Of a stretch of 16,042 nt of DNA, positions 1 to 7,305 are shown in pieces (within the stretch, counting starts at the first letter, position 1; each line of letters starts with the position of its first letter). Source of the stretch: UMGS1124 sp045541255. GTDB lineage: Bacteria; Bacillota_I; Bacilli_A; RF39; UBA660. Made by a program: the position numbers and the translations under genes. The notes beneath the pieces are model-generated. The model had not been told where the DNA came from. It was given only the letters and a program-made list of their open reading frames with translations, and did not search any database. The DNA is taken from assembly GCA_045541255.1 (NCBI GenBank), contig JAZQIU010000041.1, positions 1-16,042 on the forward strand, given 5' to 3'.

Positions 1-3000
1 AATCTTACTTTTATTCCGCTTAGTGTTTTTTCGCTTGCGTCTCTTGTACCATTTTCATTTTCGTCTAACCAAGCTGTTCCAGATATTGTATATGTTTCTT
101 GATTATTTTCTGTAGGATTATTTTCTGTATTTTCTTTTTCGTTATTAACATCTTCTTTTGGTGTAGAAGGATTTTCTGAGTTTTCTGGATTTCCTTCACC
201 ACTTGTCACTTCTTCTGCATTATCATATTTTCCATCATATTGTTCTACTCCACTGGTTTTTTCAGCTTCTTCTGCTTCTTGTTTTTGACGAGCTTTTTCA
301 AGATCATCAACGTGCATAACATCGTCATCTTCACCTTCATCAAGATCACGAAGTTCTACTTCATTGTCATCTTCATCAAGCACGCGCATGTCAAGACCAA
401 GTGATTGCAATTCTTTTACAAGAACTCGGAATGATTCTGGAACACCTGGTTTTGGAATTGGTTTACCTTTAGTGATGGCTTCATAAGCTTTAAGACGACC
501 GTTGACATCATCTGATTTGTAAGTCAAGATTTCTTGAAGAACATTTGATGCACCGTAAGCTTCCAAAGCCCAAACTTCCATTTCACCGAAACGTTGTCCA
601 CCAAATTGTGCTTTACCACCTAATGGTTGTTGAGTAACTAATGAGTAAGGTCCTGTAGAACGAGCATGTAATTTATCATCAACCATATGATGAAGTTTAA
701 TCATATACATAACACCAACGGCAACTCTATTTTCAAATGGTTCACCAGTACGTCCGTTATATAGAACTGTTTTACCATCTTCATCTATACCTGCTTCTTT
801 CATCATTTCAGCGATATCTTCAACTGTAGCTCCATCAAATACTGGAGTAGCACAATGAACGCCTAATTTTTTAGCAGCCATACCTAAGTGTAATTCTAAG
901 ATTTGTCCTAAGTTCATACGAGATGGAACACCTTGTGGGTTAAGAACAATATCTACTGGAGTACCATCTGGTAAGTAAGGCATATCTTCTTCTGGTAAGA
1001 TTAATGAAATAACACCTTTGTTACCATGACGTCCTGACATTTTATCTCCAACTTGAATCTTACGTTTTTGAATAATATATACTCTTATAACTTTAGATAC
1101 ACCAGCTGGTAATTCATCACTATTTTCTTTAGTAAATATTTTAACATCATGAACGATACCATCAGCACCATGTGCAACACGTAATGATGTATCTCTAACT
1201 TCACGAGTTTTTTCACCAAAGATTGCATGTAATAATTTTTCTTCACTAGTTAATTCTTGAACTCCTTTTGGAGTAACTTTACCTATTAAGATATCTCCTT
1301 CATGAACTTCAGTACCAATTCTAATAATTCCGTTAGCATCTAAGTTTTTACGAGCTTCTTCACTAACATTTGGAATATCACGAGTAATTTCTTCTGGTCC
1401 TAATTTTGTATCACGACAATCAATATCATAATGTTCTATATGTAGAGATGTATAAACATCATCTTTTACTAATCTTTCATTTAATACTACAGCATCTTCA
1501 TAGTTATAACCATTAAATGTCATAAATGCTATAGTCATATTTTTACCTAATGCTAATTCACCTTTTTCAGTACTTGTACCATCAGCGATAACTTCACCAC
1601 GATGTACTTTGTCACCTTTTTTAACTATTGGTGAATGATTTATACATGTTTCAGCATTACTTCTTTCAAAGTTTGCTAAGTAATAAACATCTTTATCTTT
1701 TGCATTTTTAACTATAATTTTTTTACTATCAGCGTATTCTACTACACCATCAGCTTTTGCAACGATTGTTGATCCTGAATCTCTTGCAGCAATATATTCT
1801 ACACCAGTACCAACGAAAGGTGCTTCACTTTGTAATAGAGGAACTGCTTGACGTTGCATGTTTGATCCCATTAATGCACGGTGAGCGTCATCGTGGTCTA
1901 AGAATGGAATACAACTTGTAGTAATAGAAACTACTTGACTTGGTGCAACATCGATAAAGTTAACTAATTCTTTTTTTACGATTAAGTTTTCACCATTTAA
2001 ACGAGCTACAACTTCTTTATCAGTTAAATTATTATCTTTATCCATTCCAATAGTAGCTTGAGAAATATAATAGTCACTTTCCTCATCTGCTGTTAAATAT
2101 ACGATTTCATCAGTAACTTTACAATCAACTACTTTTCTATATGGAGTCATAATAAATCCATATTCATTTACTTTTGCATAACTTGCTAATGAAGTTATAA
2201 GACCGATATTAGCTCCTTCTGGAGATTCGATTGGACAAATTCTACCGTAGTGAGAAACGTTAACGTCACGAACTTCCATACCAGCTCTATCACGAGATAA
2301 TCCTCCTGGCCCTAAACTTGATAAACGTCTCTTATCTGTTAATTCAGCGATTGGATTAACTTGATCCATAAATTTAGATAATTGACTTGATCCAAAGAAT
2401 TCTTTCATAGCAGCAGTTACTGGACGAATATTAATTAATGTCTTTGGAGTAACTGTTTCTAATTCTTGAGTAGTCATTCTTTCACGAATAACTCTTTCCA
2501 TACGAACCATACCAGTTCTAAATTGATTTTGGATTAATTCACCAACTTGTCTTACACGACGATTTCCTAAATGGTCTATTTCATCAATACTTCCAATATC
2601 ATCTAATAAATTTAAGTAATATGAAACTGATGCATAGATATCGCTTATTGTTAAACGTCTAGAATCAATTGACCCGTCATTACCAATAATCTTAATCTTA
2701 GCTTGTTCGTTATTTTTATCATATACAAGAACTTCTTGTACTTTATTGTATTCATCTAATTCTTCATTAATAGTTACGGTTTTAACATTATAACCATTCT
2801 CAAATAAAGGTCTAATACTTTCTAAAGTAGCTTTATCAATTACAGTACCTTCTTTGACGATGATTTCTTTACCATCTTTGATATTTTCAGCTATTTTTTG
2901 TCCTAATAAACGATCTAGAACATTTAATTTTTTATTGAATTTATAACGTCCAACTTTGGCTAAATCATAACGGAATTTATCAAAGAAACGTGTAATTAAT

Positions 3001-3761
3001 TGATTTTTTGCTGAATCAAGAGTTGCAGGTTCTCCTGGTCTTAATTTTTCATATATTTCAATTAATGCTTCATCTGTATTCTTAGTTGAATCTTTTTCTA
3101 AAGTATTTCTAATAAATCTATTATCACCAAATACTTCTAAAATTTCTTCATCACTAGATAAACCAATTGCACGTAAAAGAGTTGTTATAGTTACTTTTCT
3201 AGTTCTATCTATTCTTACATAGATAACGTCTCTTGCATCTAGTTCAAACTCTAACCATGTACCTTTATTAGGTATCATTTCTCCACTTACAACTGGACGT
3301 CCATTTTTATCTATTTCACGTTTAAAATAAATACTTGGACTACGTACTAATTGAGATACAATAACACGTTCTACACCATTAATAATAAATGTACCAGCTT
3401 CAGTCATCATAGGCATATCACCTAAGAATACTTCTTGTTCTTTTACTTCACCTGTTTCATTAATGAAAACACGTGCTTGTACTTTTAATGGAGCACTATA
3501 TGTTACCATTCTCTCTTTAGATTCTTTTACACCGTATCTAGGTTCATCAAAACAATAATCACTAAAACTAAGGGATATATTACCAGTGAAACTTTCTACA
3601 GGAAATAAATCTTCAAATACTTCTTTAATTCCTTCTGTTAAGAACCAATTATATGAGTCCTTTTGAATTTCTAATAAATCTTTTAAATCATATTTATTAG
3701 ATGTTTTTGAGAAAGATCTTCTTTCTCTATGGTCACCAAATTTTTCTACTTTGTATGCCAC
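1..3761 (-). CDS. rpoB: RNA polymerase beta subunit, with in-frame C-terminal surface-domain extension (partial, runs off left edge)
   Basis: Beta subunit of RNA polymerase, forming one side of the catalytic cleft. The frame is open for 1253 codons with no stop before the window edge. The start is GTG at 3761-3759, fixed by an in-frame TGA directly upstream and a GGGGTGA ribosome site; the protein begins VAYKVEKFGDHRERRSF. Family landmarks seen include the rifampicin region FFGSSQLSKFMDQ (about residues 455-485), SHYGRICPIESPEGANIGLI, KMSGRHGNKGV (about 905-917), and the C-terminal GGKAQFGGQRFGEMEVWALE. The usual RpoB sequence ends near residue 1168 (EKARQKQEAEEAEK). Normally a stop would follow soon; instead an acidic Asn/Glu/Pro/Thr linker (1169-1225) leads to an SdrD_B-like domain (1226 onward). 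Codon use shifts in 300-590. Asp476 replaces the His at E. coli position 526. rpoC, expected downstream, would lie outside the window. The rpoB identity is certain; whether the extension is biological is not. Confidence 0.97.
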   Translation of the reverse strand, partial: MAYKVEKFGDHRERRSFSKTSNKYDLKDLLEIQKDSYNWFLTEGIKEVFEDLFPVESFTGNISLSFSDYCFDEPRYGVKESKERMVTYSAPLKVQARVFINETGEVKEQEVFLGDMPMMTEAGTFIINGVERVIVSQLVRSPSIYFKREIDKNGRPVVSGEMIPNKGTWLEFELDARDVIYVRIDRTRKVTITTLLRAIGLSSDEEILEVFGDNRFIRNTLEKDSTKNTDEALIEIYEKLRPGEPATLDSAKNQLITRFFDKFRYDLAKVGRYKFNKKLNVLDRLLGQKIAENIKDGKEIIVKEGTVIDKATLESIRPLFENGYNVKTVTINEELDEYNKVQEVLVYDKNNEQAKIKIIGNDGSIDSRRLTISDIYASVSYYLNLLDDIGSIDEIDHLGNRRVRQVGELIQNQFRTGMVRMERVIRERMTTQELETVTPKTLINIRPVTAAMKEFFGSSQLSKFMDQVNPIAELTDKRRLSSLGPGGLSRDRAGMEVRDVNVSHYGRICPIESPEGANIGLITSLASYAKVNEYGFIMTPYRKVVDCKVTDEIVYLTADEESDYYISQATIGMDKDNNLTDKEVVARLNGENLIVKKELVNFIDVAPSQVVSITTSCIPFLDHDDAHRALMGSNMQRQAVPLLQSEAPFVGTGVEYIAARDSGSTIVAKADGVVEYADSKKIIVKNAKDKDVYYLANFERSNAETCINHSPIVKKGDKVHRGEVIADGTSTEKGELALGKNMTIAFMTFNGYNYEDAVVLNERLVKDDVYTSLHIEHYDIDCRDTKLGPEEITRDIPNVSEEARKNLDANGIIRIGTEVHEGDILIGKVTPKGVQELTSEEKLLHAIFGEKTREVRDTSLRVAHGADGIVHDVKIFTKENSDELPAGVSKVIRVYIIQKRKIQVGDKMSGRHGNKGVISLILPEEDMPYLPDGTPVDIVLNPQGVPSRMNLGQILELHLGMAAKKLGVHCATPVFDGATVEDIAEMMKEAGIDEDGKTVLYNGRTGEPFENRVAVGVMYMIKLHHMVDDKLHARSTGPYSLVTQQPLGGKAQFGGQRFGEMEVWALEAYGASNVLQEILTYKSDDVNGRLKAYEAITKGKPIPKPGVPESFRVLVKELQSLGLDMRVLDEDDNEVELRDLDEGEDDDVMHVDDLEKARQKQEAEEAEKTSGVEQYDGKYDNAEEVTSGEGNPENSENPSTPKEDVNNEKENTENNPTENNQETYTISGTAWLDENENGTRDASEKTLSGIKVR
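3..86 (-). other. SdrD_B/Cna-B-like domain start fused to RpoB C-terminus (fragment)
   Basis: Residues 1226-1253 of the rpoB reading frame read ISGTAWLDENENGTRD followed by ASEKTLSGIKVR. This matches the opening strand and the Asp/Asn calcium-loop pattern (W-x-D-x-N-x-N-G-x-R-D) and the following L-x-G-[IV]-x-V strand of SdrD_B-type domains, which occur in Gram-positive surface adhesins. The match is by eye to the known family pattern. The domain is cut by the window edge, so its completeness, the number of repeats and any wall anchor cannot be seen. Such domains belong outside the cell, while RpoB is cytoplasmic. Confidence 0.65.
300..590 (-). other. Compositionally foreign, Streptococcus-like tract inside rpoB
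   Basis: In this stretch of rpoB I count twelve leucine codons: nine CTT, three TTG and no TTA. The rpoB sequence just upstream (600-1000) uses mainly TTA. Arginines here are all CGN, and GAC/GTG/CAC codons are more frequent. The encoded sequence (for example GLDMRVLDEDDNEVELRDLDEG and VMHVDDLEKAR, given as pieces) closely resembles the streptococcal RpoB C-terminus from memory. The linker that follows returns to host-like AT-rich codons (TTA, CTA, AAT). The limits are approximate. A recombination import or an assembly chimera would both give this pattern. Confidence 0.6.
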
Positions 3762-3794
3762 TCAAGTTCACCCCAATACTAGATTTTTTTTAGT

Positions 3795-3817
3795 GTAGTC
3801 TTATTTAAAGAGACTAC
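3795..3817 (-). repeat. Hairpin in rpoB 5' leader
   Basis: Perfect 7-bp inverted repeat GTAGTCT / AGACTAC (3811-3817 and 3795-3801) around a 9-nt loop, lying just after the predicted rpoB transcription start. It is followed on the transcript by an A-run rather than a U-run, so it is not an intrinsic terminator. It could stabilise the 5' end or act in control of rpoB; no function is shown. Confidence 0.55.
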
Positions 3818-3831
3818 GCCACCAATTTAAA

Positions 3832-3860
3832 ATTTTATCAACAAAAAATGATTATGTCAA
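3832..3860 (-). promoter_or_regulatory. Sigma-A promoter of rpoB
   Basis: On the minus strand TTGACA (3860-3855), 17 bases, then TAAAAT (3837-3832). The -35 box overlaps the TGA stop of the upstream methyltransferase gene. The predicted start near 3825 gives a leader of about 64 nt before the GTG. This lets rpoB be transcribed independently of the gene before it. Confidence 0.85.
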
Positions 3861-4447
3861 CGCTTTTTACAAAGAATTACAAAAAAACCTTTGCTTTTAT
3901 TTAATACGTTTACATCATAAACATTTTTTATCTTCTCTATTGTGCTTTTGGCTCCATGATCTTTATTCATCACGAACCATAACTCTCCATCATCGGTTAA
4001 ATACTCGGCTGCATTTTCTATTATATTCATATAAACACTTTTCCCTGCTCTTATAGGCGGATTAGTAATTATACAATCATATTTTTTATCAACCTTTTCG
4101 TATATATCACTAATAAAAGCGTTTGCATTTGCTTTATTATTTTTAATATTTATATTCGATAAATGTACTGCTCTTTTATTTATGTCTATCATATCTACAT
4201 ATGAATTCATTATTTTGGATAAAGTTACTCCTATGAAACCATAACCACATCCAACATCTAATACATTTATATTTTTTTTACCGTTCTCAAAATAAGTTTC
4301 TAATAATAATTTACTAGCAAAATCTACTCTATCCTTTGAAAAAACACCTAAGTCGCTAGTAAAATTTAAAGTTAAATCTTTGTATTTATATATTATATTT
4401 CTATATTCACTTTTTAAGTTTTCGTCATTAGTGAAATATTGTCCCAT
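3857..4447 (-). CDS. ybxB: YbxB-like class I SAM-dependent methyltransferase (RsmC-like)
   Basis: Predicted 196-aa methyltransferase of the RsmC/small-methyltransferase family, which methylates guanine in 16S rRNA in E. coli; the exact substrate here is inferred only. The SAM-binding motif I is VLDVGCGYGFIG (about residues 62-73) and the catalytic motif IV is NPPIRAGK (about 129-136), typical of exocyclic-amine methyltransferases. Two ATGs lie close together (4453 and 4447). The ribosome site AAGGGG ends one base before the first but seven bases before the second, so I chose the second, giving MGQYFTNDEN. It sits directly upstream of rpoB, as ybxB does in B. subtilis. The stop is TGA, which shows TGA is not a tryptophan codon here. 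Its own promoter lies just upstream. Confidence 0.88.
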   Translation of the reverse strand: MGQYFTNDENLKSEYRNIIYKYKDLTLNFTSDLGVFSKDRVDFASKLLLETYFENGKKNINVLDVGCGYGFIGVTLSKIMNSYVDMIDINKRAVHLSNINIKNNKANANAFISDIYEKVDKKYDCIITNPPIRAGKSVYMNIIENAAEYLTDDGELWFVMNKDHGAKSTIEKIKNVYDVNVLNKSKGFFVILCKKR

Positions 4448-4476
4448 TAACATTCCCCTTTTTTAGATATAAGTTA

Positions 4477-4485
4477 ATTATAACA
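4477..4485 (-). promoter_or_regulatory. Extended -10 promoter of the ybxB-like gene
   Basis: TGTTATAAT on the minus strand (TG at 4485-4484, TATAAT at 4482-4477). No good -35 box is visible at the usual distance (T-rich sequence instead), so the TG extension probably matters. Predicted start near 4470, about 23 nt before the chosen ATG. Confidence 0.6.
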
Positions 4486-4496
4486 TATAAAATAAC

Positions 4497-4539
4497 AAAA
4501 AAAAAGAAAAAGTTTTAATTAGCTATTTTTGAACTTTTT
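4497..4539 (-). terminator. AT-rich intrinsic terminator of the 136-aa gene
   Basis: On the minus strand AAAAAGTT (4539-4532) pairs with AACTTTTT (4514-4507) across a 17-nt loop and is followed by C and nine T. The stem starts inside the last codons of the gene. The stem is all A/T except one G-C pair, so it would be weak. Confidence 0.45.
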
Positions 4540-4925
4540 TCTTTATTATTTTGCATTATTTTTATTAATTGCATATATGGAACAATAAACGGTTCTTCAA
4601 CTGTTGGGTCTAACAATTCACCGTAAATATTTTTTAACGGCCCACTTAAACTAGTTGCGTTTTCATACTTAAATTGATATGACGCATCTATAATTAATTT
4701 TCTCTCATAAGGTGTTATATTTATTTTAGTTGTTTGAGTTTCTGGTTTAAAATAAGTGCCTGTAATTAATTTCCCTACCATTACAAAGAAATAATCTGAT
4801 AGTTCTTCATCTTTGTTTTCAAATTCATAATATTTAGTGAAACAATAATCCAATGCTTGTTCTTTATTGCAATCGTATAATTCATTTATATGTATTTTAT
4901 ATTTTTCATTAATATCTATATTCAT
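4515..4925 (-). CDS. Hypothetical protein, 136 aa
   Basis: I do not recognise this protein. It is cytoplasmic by appearance: there is no signal peptide or membrane segment. It is acidic and aromatic-rich in its N-terminal half (DYCFTKYYEFENKDEELSDYF), with a central segment MVGKLITGTYFKPETQ and a charged tail NNKEKSSKIAN. The start is supported by an AAGGTGG ribosome site and a strong promoter 25-55 bases upstream. It is transcribed alone: a promoter precedes it, a terminator-like hairpin overlaps its stop, and the next gene has its own promoter. Codon use matches its neighbours. That it is a real gene rests on its length, ribosome site and promoter. Confidence 0.75.
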   Translation of the reverse strand: MNIDINEKYKIHINELYDCNKEQALDYCFTKYYEFENKDEELSDYFFVMVGKLITGTYFKPETQTTKINITPYERKLIIDASYQFKYENATSLSGPLKNIYGELLDPTVEEPFIVPYMQLIKIMQNNKEKSSKIAN

Positions 4926-4950
4926 ATTTCCACCTTGCTAACTTAAAATA

Positions 4951-4979
4951 AATATAACATATTTTTTATATTGTTTCAA
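4951..4979 (-). promoter_or_regulatory. Promoter of the 136-aa gene
   Basis: TTGAAA (4979-4974), 17 bases, then TATATT (4956-4951) with a TGT extended -10 before it. The predicted transcription start is near 4944, about 19 nt before the ATG at 4925. Confidence 0.75.
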
Positions 4980-4982
4980 TTA

Positions 4983-7103
4983 TTATGAATTAAGATTTTT
5001 AGAAGTTGTTGTTTTTTTATTTGTTGTTGTTATTGTTTTTGTTGTTTTTGCTTTAGTTGTTGTAGATATTTCGTTAGATGTTGATTGATTTAATGATTTA
5101 TACAAATATTCAAAATAATTGTTTTTTATCGCTAAAGAACTCATTTTAATTTTCATATCTATGCTTTGATTTATATTTTGTAATTCTTCTATAGAATATT
5201 TTTTATCTGTAAAATATTCTATATTTGTTTTAGAAGCATCATAATAAGCATATTCATTCTTCCAAGAACCATCGGCGAATACTACTAGTGATTCATAATC
5301 TTTACTTAACAAATCAGTTCCCATATAAAGACGTGGATCATAATCTAAATCAAATAAGTTGGCTATAGTAGGAAGTATATTAATATATGATGTATATTCT
5401 TTAAATGTTTTTGATTCTAATTCACTGTTATATATTACGAATGGAACTCTTTCAGCTTCGTAATCTACACTAGTATCGTAATCTAAAACACTATTAATAG
5501 TACTTGTAGACAATCCGTAAGGATAATGATCCCCATACATAACTATAACAGTATCTTTAAGTATCCCTTTTTCTTCCAAACCGTTTAATAATATACCTAA
5601 TGCATTATCTAATATTTTTAATTTAGATTTATAACGCTTTAAATCTTTTTTAATGTCTAAATCTTTATATAAATCTAGATACATATCTCCTTCTTTAGAA
5701 GAATAATAATATGGTTGATGGCTTGAGACCGTAGTTAGCCAAGTCATAAATTTAGCATCCTTATAATCTTTTTCTAATATTTCTAATACTTTAGTCATAA
5801 AATCTTCATCGCTTGACCAATTTTTATATTGGTTTGAATAACTTATTCCTAAGTCCTCTACTCCATAATATTTTCCACTACCCATATTAGTATGTATTTC
5901 ATTTCTAAAATAATAATGTTCTGTATAATTATGCGCACTAGAGGTTTTATAATCTTTGTTATTAAATAAATTAAATATACTTTCAAAATATGTATTTTCT
6001 TTATATTCATTTGCTGTACAAGTATTATATATAGAGTAAAGACTTGTCATACCACTCATTTCATTATTACCAGTGCTGCAACTATTACGTGGCGAATAAT
6101 TATTTTCCCAATGCCAACCTTCGTTATACATTTTATAGAAGTTTGGATAATCATTCTTATTTATAATGATATCATTTACACTTTCTAACATAATTACTAT
6201 TAAATTTTTGTCCTTAAACAAACCAGTGTAATCATTTGTATCTGTTATAATATTATTTATAAAATAATTATTTAAGTTATTTAGTTTTTTATTACTTTCA
6301 TTTTTAATTAATTCCTCCCATTTACTATCATCAATTTTTCTAGTATTATCTACTCCAGAATTATTTTTTTTATTATTTTCTATACTATATTCATCAGTTA
6401 TTTCAGTTGGAAAGAAGTAATTTTTAACATCTAATATTCCATACATAGTTATACCGAATTGTTTTATTGCAATACTTGGTACATTAGGATTTTTAAATAG
6501 TTTGTTATTGCTAACTATTTGTAATTTATTTTGCATAAATGGTATATATAGTGTACTGAAATGTGTTGTAGTAATTAATAATAAAATTACGATGGATGTT
6601 AAAGCTTTTTTTATAAATGAAATTTTATCTATTTTTTTATAATTGTTTTTATTTTGGTTTATATCAAATTTATTTATTATTATTTTATTCAAGAAAATAT
6701 AATATAAAATAGAAATTAGAAATGGCAATAAGTTAAAATAATAATACCATTTAAAACTAAGCATAAATTCTCTTATATAGTCAATCACTGCTCCTAATTG
6801 ACTACTAGTCCCCAAGGACATATAAACACCAATATAATTATTAAATGCAGTTTCAGCTAAAGCATATATTGAACATATAAAGATTAATATGATATTTATA
6901 TATTTATGTATCTTTTTAGGTATAAAATATTCTATATTAGAAATAATAAAACTTAATATAAAAGTACTTAATATTATTCTAATACTAGCCCAGTCTAGTA
7001 AACTAAAAAAGTTTGTTATTTTAAATATTATTTCTACCATTAATATTAAGATAAAATTTATTAAAGTATTTAGTAATATATTTTTATTAAAATATTTTCC
7101 CAT
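4983..7103 (-). CDS. LtaS-family phosphoglycerol transferase (membrane sulfatase-fold enzyme)
   Basis: Predicted to move glycerol-phosphate units from phosphatidylglycerol to an envelope polymer such as lipoteichoic acid, on the outer face of the membrane. The N-terminus holds about five membrane segments (roughly residues 10-30, 40-57, 67-84, 118-138, 166-182). The sulfatase-fold domain follows (about 298-600): IVIMLES with metal-ligand Glu307, CSTGNNEMSG with the likely nucleophile Thr344, SSHQP with His462, and MYGDHYP with Asp525/His526. These align with the LtaS Glu/Thr/Asp-His set. The total of 706 aa exceeds the usual 600-650 because of a Thr/Lys-rich low-complexity tail (about 672-706). 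The start has an AGAGGG ribosome site 8 nt upstream. It is transcribed alone and divergently from the DUF192 gene. The family is clear; the exact polymer made is not. Confidence 0.93.
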   Translation of the reverse strand: MGKYFNKNILLNTLINFILILMVEIIFKITNFFSLLDWASIRIILSTFILSFIISNIEYFIPKKIHKYINIILIFICSIYALAETAFNNYIGVYMSLGTSSQLGAVIDYIREFMLSFKWYYYFNLLPFLISILYYIFLNKIIINKFDINQNKNNYKKIDKISFIKKALTSIVILLLITTTHFSTLYIPFMQNKLQIVSNNKLFKNPNVPSIAIKQFGITMYGILDVKNYFFPTEITDEYSIENNKKNNSGVDNTRKIDDSKWEELIKNESNKKLNNLNNYFINNIITDTNDYTGLFKDKNLIVIMLESVNDIIINKNDYPNFYKMYNEGWHWENNYSPRNSCSTGNNEMSGMTSLYSIYNTCTANEYKENTYFESIFNLFNNKDYKTSSAHNYTEHYYFRNEIHTNMGSGKYYGVEDLGISYSNQYKNWSSDEDFMTKVLEILEKDYKDAKFMTWLTTVSSHQPYYYSSKEGDMYLDLYKDLDIKKDLKRYKSKLKILDNALGILLNGLEEKGILKDTVIVMYGDHYPYGLSTSTINSVLDYDTSVDYEAERVPFVIYNSELESKTFKEYTSYINILPTIANLFDLDYDPRLYMGTDLLSKDYESLVVFADGSWKNEYAYYDASKTNIEYFTDKKYSIEELQNINQSIDMKIKMSSLAIKNNYFEYLYKSLNQSTSNEISTTTKAKTTKTITTTNKKTTTSKNLNS

Positions 7104-7134
7104 TTATAAAACCCTCTCTTTTAACACTCATAAT

Positions 7135-7163
7135 ATAATATAACAAATTTGAATTTATGTCTA
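7135..7163 (-). promoter_or_regulatory. Promoter of the LtaS-family gene
   Basis: TAGACA (7163-7158), 17 bases, TATTAT (7140-7135) on the minus strand, each one base off consensus. Predicted start near 7128, about 25 nt before the ATG at 7103. Confidence 0.65.
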
Positions 7164-7189
7164 TAAGCGTAGTTAAATTTTATAAAATT

Positions 7190-7210
7190 TTTATGAATTA
7201 TTTATGAATT
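7190..7210. repeat. Tandem direct repeat with 11-bp period
   Basis: TTTATGAATT occurs at 7190-7199 and again at 7201-7210, one helical turn apart, upstream of the LtaS-family promoter. Spacing of 11 bp is what OmpR/PhoB-type response regulators often bind, but AT-rich sequence can give such repeats by chance. Confidence 0.5.
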
Positions 7211-7214
7211 TTAC

Positions 7215-7236
7215 ACTTATAGTTTATTCTATAAGT
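7215..7236. promoter_or_regulatory. Perfect inverted repeat in divergent promoter region (candidate operator)
   Basis: ACTTATAG (7215-7222), TTTATT, CTATAAGT (7229-7236): perfect 8-bp arms around a 6-bp centre. It lies between the two divergent promoters, 20 bp upstream of the -35 box of the DUF192 gene. No U-run follows on either strand, so a terminator is unlikely and a dimeric regulator site is a fair guess. Confidence 0.45.
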
Positions 7237-7255
7237 TATTATTAAGCGAGTGTTA

Positions 7256-7284
7256 TTGTCTATGTTTTTTTTGTTTGATATAAT
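7256..7284 (+). promoter_or_regulatory. Promoter of the DUF192 gene
   Basis: TTGTCT (7256-7261), 17 bases, TATAAT (7279-7284) with TGA immediately before the -10 (extended -10). The predicted start is about 7291, which falls on the first possible ATG and so argues for translation from the ATG at 7306. Confidence 0.8.
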
Positions 7285-7305
7285 TTATATATGGTTGGTG
7301 AATAT

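Noticed and set aside
3795..3817. GTAGTCT/AGACTAC hairpin as a terminator
   Set aside because: An A-run, not a U-run, follows it on the minus strand, and it lies downstream of the rpoB promoter.
4983..5075. GTT/TGTT-rich repeats as a CRISPR or tandem-repeat locus
   Set aside because: No regular unit with spacers; it is the coding sequence of the Thr/Lys-rich tail.
6889..7143. Plus-strand open frame of 84 codons
   Set aside because: It lies antisense to the membrane segments of the LtaS-family gene and its promoter, with no ribosome site or domain; it is a by-product of AT-rich sequence.
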